Source of the DNA: Parabacteroides sp. 52
GTDB lineage: Bacteria; Bacteroidota; Bacteroidia; Bacteroidales; Tannerellaceae
Direction of reading: 5' to 3'
Length of the DNA stretch: 64,000 nucleotides
Assembly (NCBI RefSeq): GCF_010500925.1
Contig: NZ_QVMG01000020.1
Span: forward strand, 1 to 64,000
Of this stretch, positions 63,909-64,000 are shown in pieces. Every line of letters begins with the position of its first letter. Within the stretch, counting starts at the first letter, position 1. Both the position numbers and the translations under genes were made by a program. Below the pieces are notes generated by a model. That model ran no database searches. It was not told where the DNA came from and saw only the letters and a program-made list of their open reading frames with translations.

Positions 63909-64000
63909 ATGGCATTACGAAAAAAAACTATTCAAAGAGATGCGTTTATGGAGCTCTTATCCTTTTTCCTGTGGATAGGTATAGGGATATTGTCTGGCTC
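63909..64000 (+). CDS. Start of a membrane protein gene (cut by window end)
   Basis: The frame from ATG at 63909 is open to the window edge (30 codons). It begins MALRKKTIQRDAFMELLSFF and runs into a hydrophobic stretch LWIGIGILSG, which fits a first membrane helix after a basic N-terminus. The family cannot be told from so little sequence. Confidence 0.5.
   Translation, partial: MALRKKTIQRDAFMELLSFFLWIGIGILSG

Overview
The window looks like a chromosomal piece from a gut Bacteroidales bacterium, most likely Parabacteroides or a close relative (inference). The signs are a SusC/SusD pair, fimbrillin (Mfa-like) lipoproteins, an S-type sulfatase, a hybrid two-component sensor, and many promoters of the Bacteroidetes type (TTTG, 19-21 bp, TAnnTTTG). 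That promoter form is seen directly upstream of HU, xerD, tRNA-Leu, rpmH, a TonB-receptor operon and susC.

Layout. 1-17300 is mostly housekeeping: a small TPR protein, topA, argS, HU, two overlapping rhomboid proteases with an exo/endonuclease-fold membrane protein, xerD, aroQ, pyk, an O-methyltransferase, rbfA, a LolC/E-type permease, a mannose-1-phosphate guanylyltransferase, tRNA-Leu(CAA), a two-helix GldL-like protein and fabI. 17300-26940 holds a YrdC/YciO protein, a dGTPase and a five-gene fimbrial locus (DUF3575, DUF5119, three fimbrillin-type lipoproteins, two with leucine-rich repeats). 26939-27905 is a gene-free stretch packed with repeats and mobile-like elements. Then come a sulfatase, glyS and an FKBP lipoprotein. 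31660-41049 is a minus-strand operon of eight genes with a TonB receptor at its head and a PepSY membrane protein, an OB-fold lipoprotein and an ABC exporter-like pair behind it; this is the best candidate for an uncharacterised multi-gene system. 41251-45464 encodes an acyltransferase, ddl, an RluD-type pseudouridine synthase, a PASTA protein and L34. After that come metK, dus, a hybrid histidine kinase, mnmD, a WlbA/WbpE-like sugar-nucleotide pair and metG. The right end is an AraC-regulated susC/susD locus that continues past the window.

The most unusual non-coding signal is a family of four intergenic arrays at 15462, 27475, 45687 and 57021. Each is exactly 88 bp and made of four 22-bp imperfect palindromes with core TGnCGA-N6-TCrnCA. 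The inner bases differ between arrays while dyad symmetry is mostly kept. Two of the arrays sit in a larger module with the same order of parts: a MITE-like inverted-repeat element, a spacer, a block of hairpins, then the array. Heptamer-based inverted repeats, a second 184-bp MITE-like element, two related promoter-headed small-RNA candidates and a decayed GH125 gene end are also present.

Limits: all product names come from reading motifs and family features by eye. No database search, structure prediction or promoter experiment was run.
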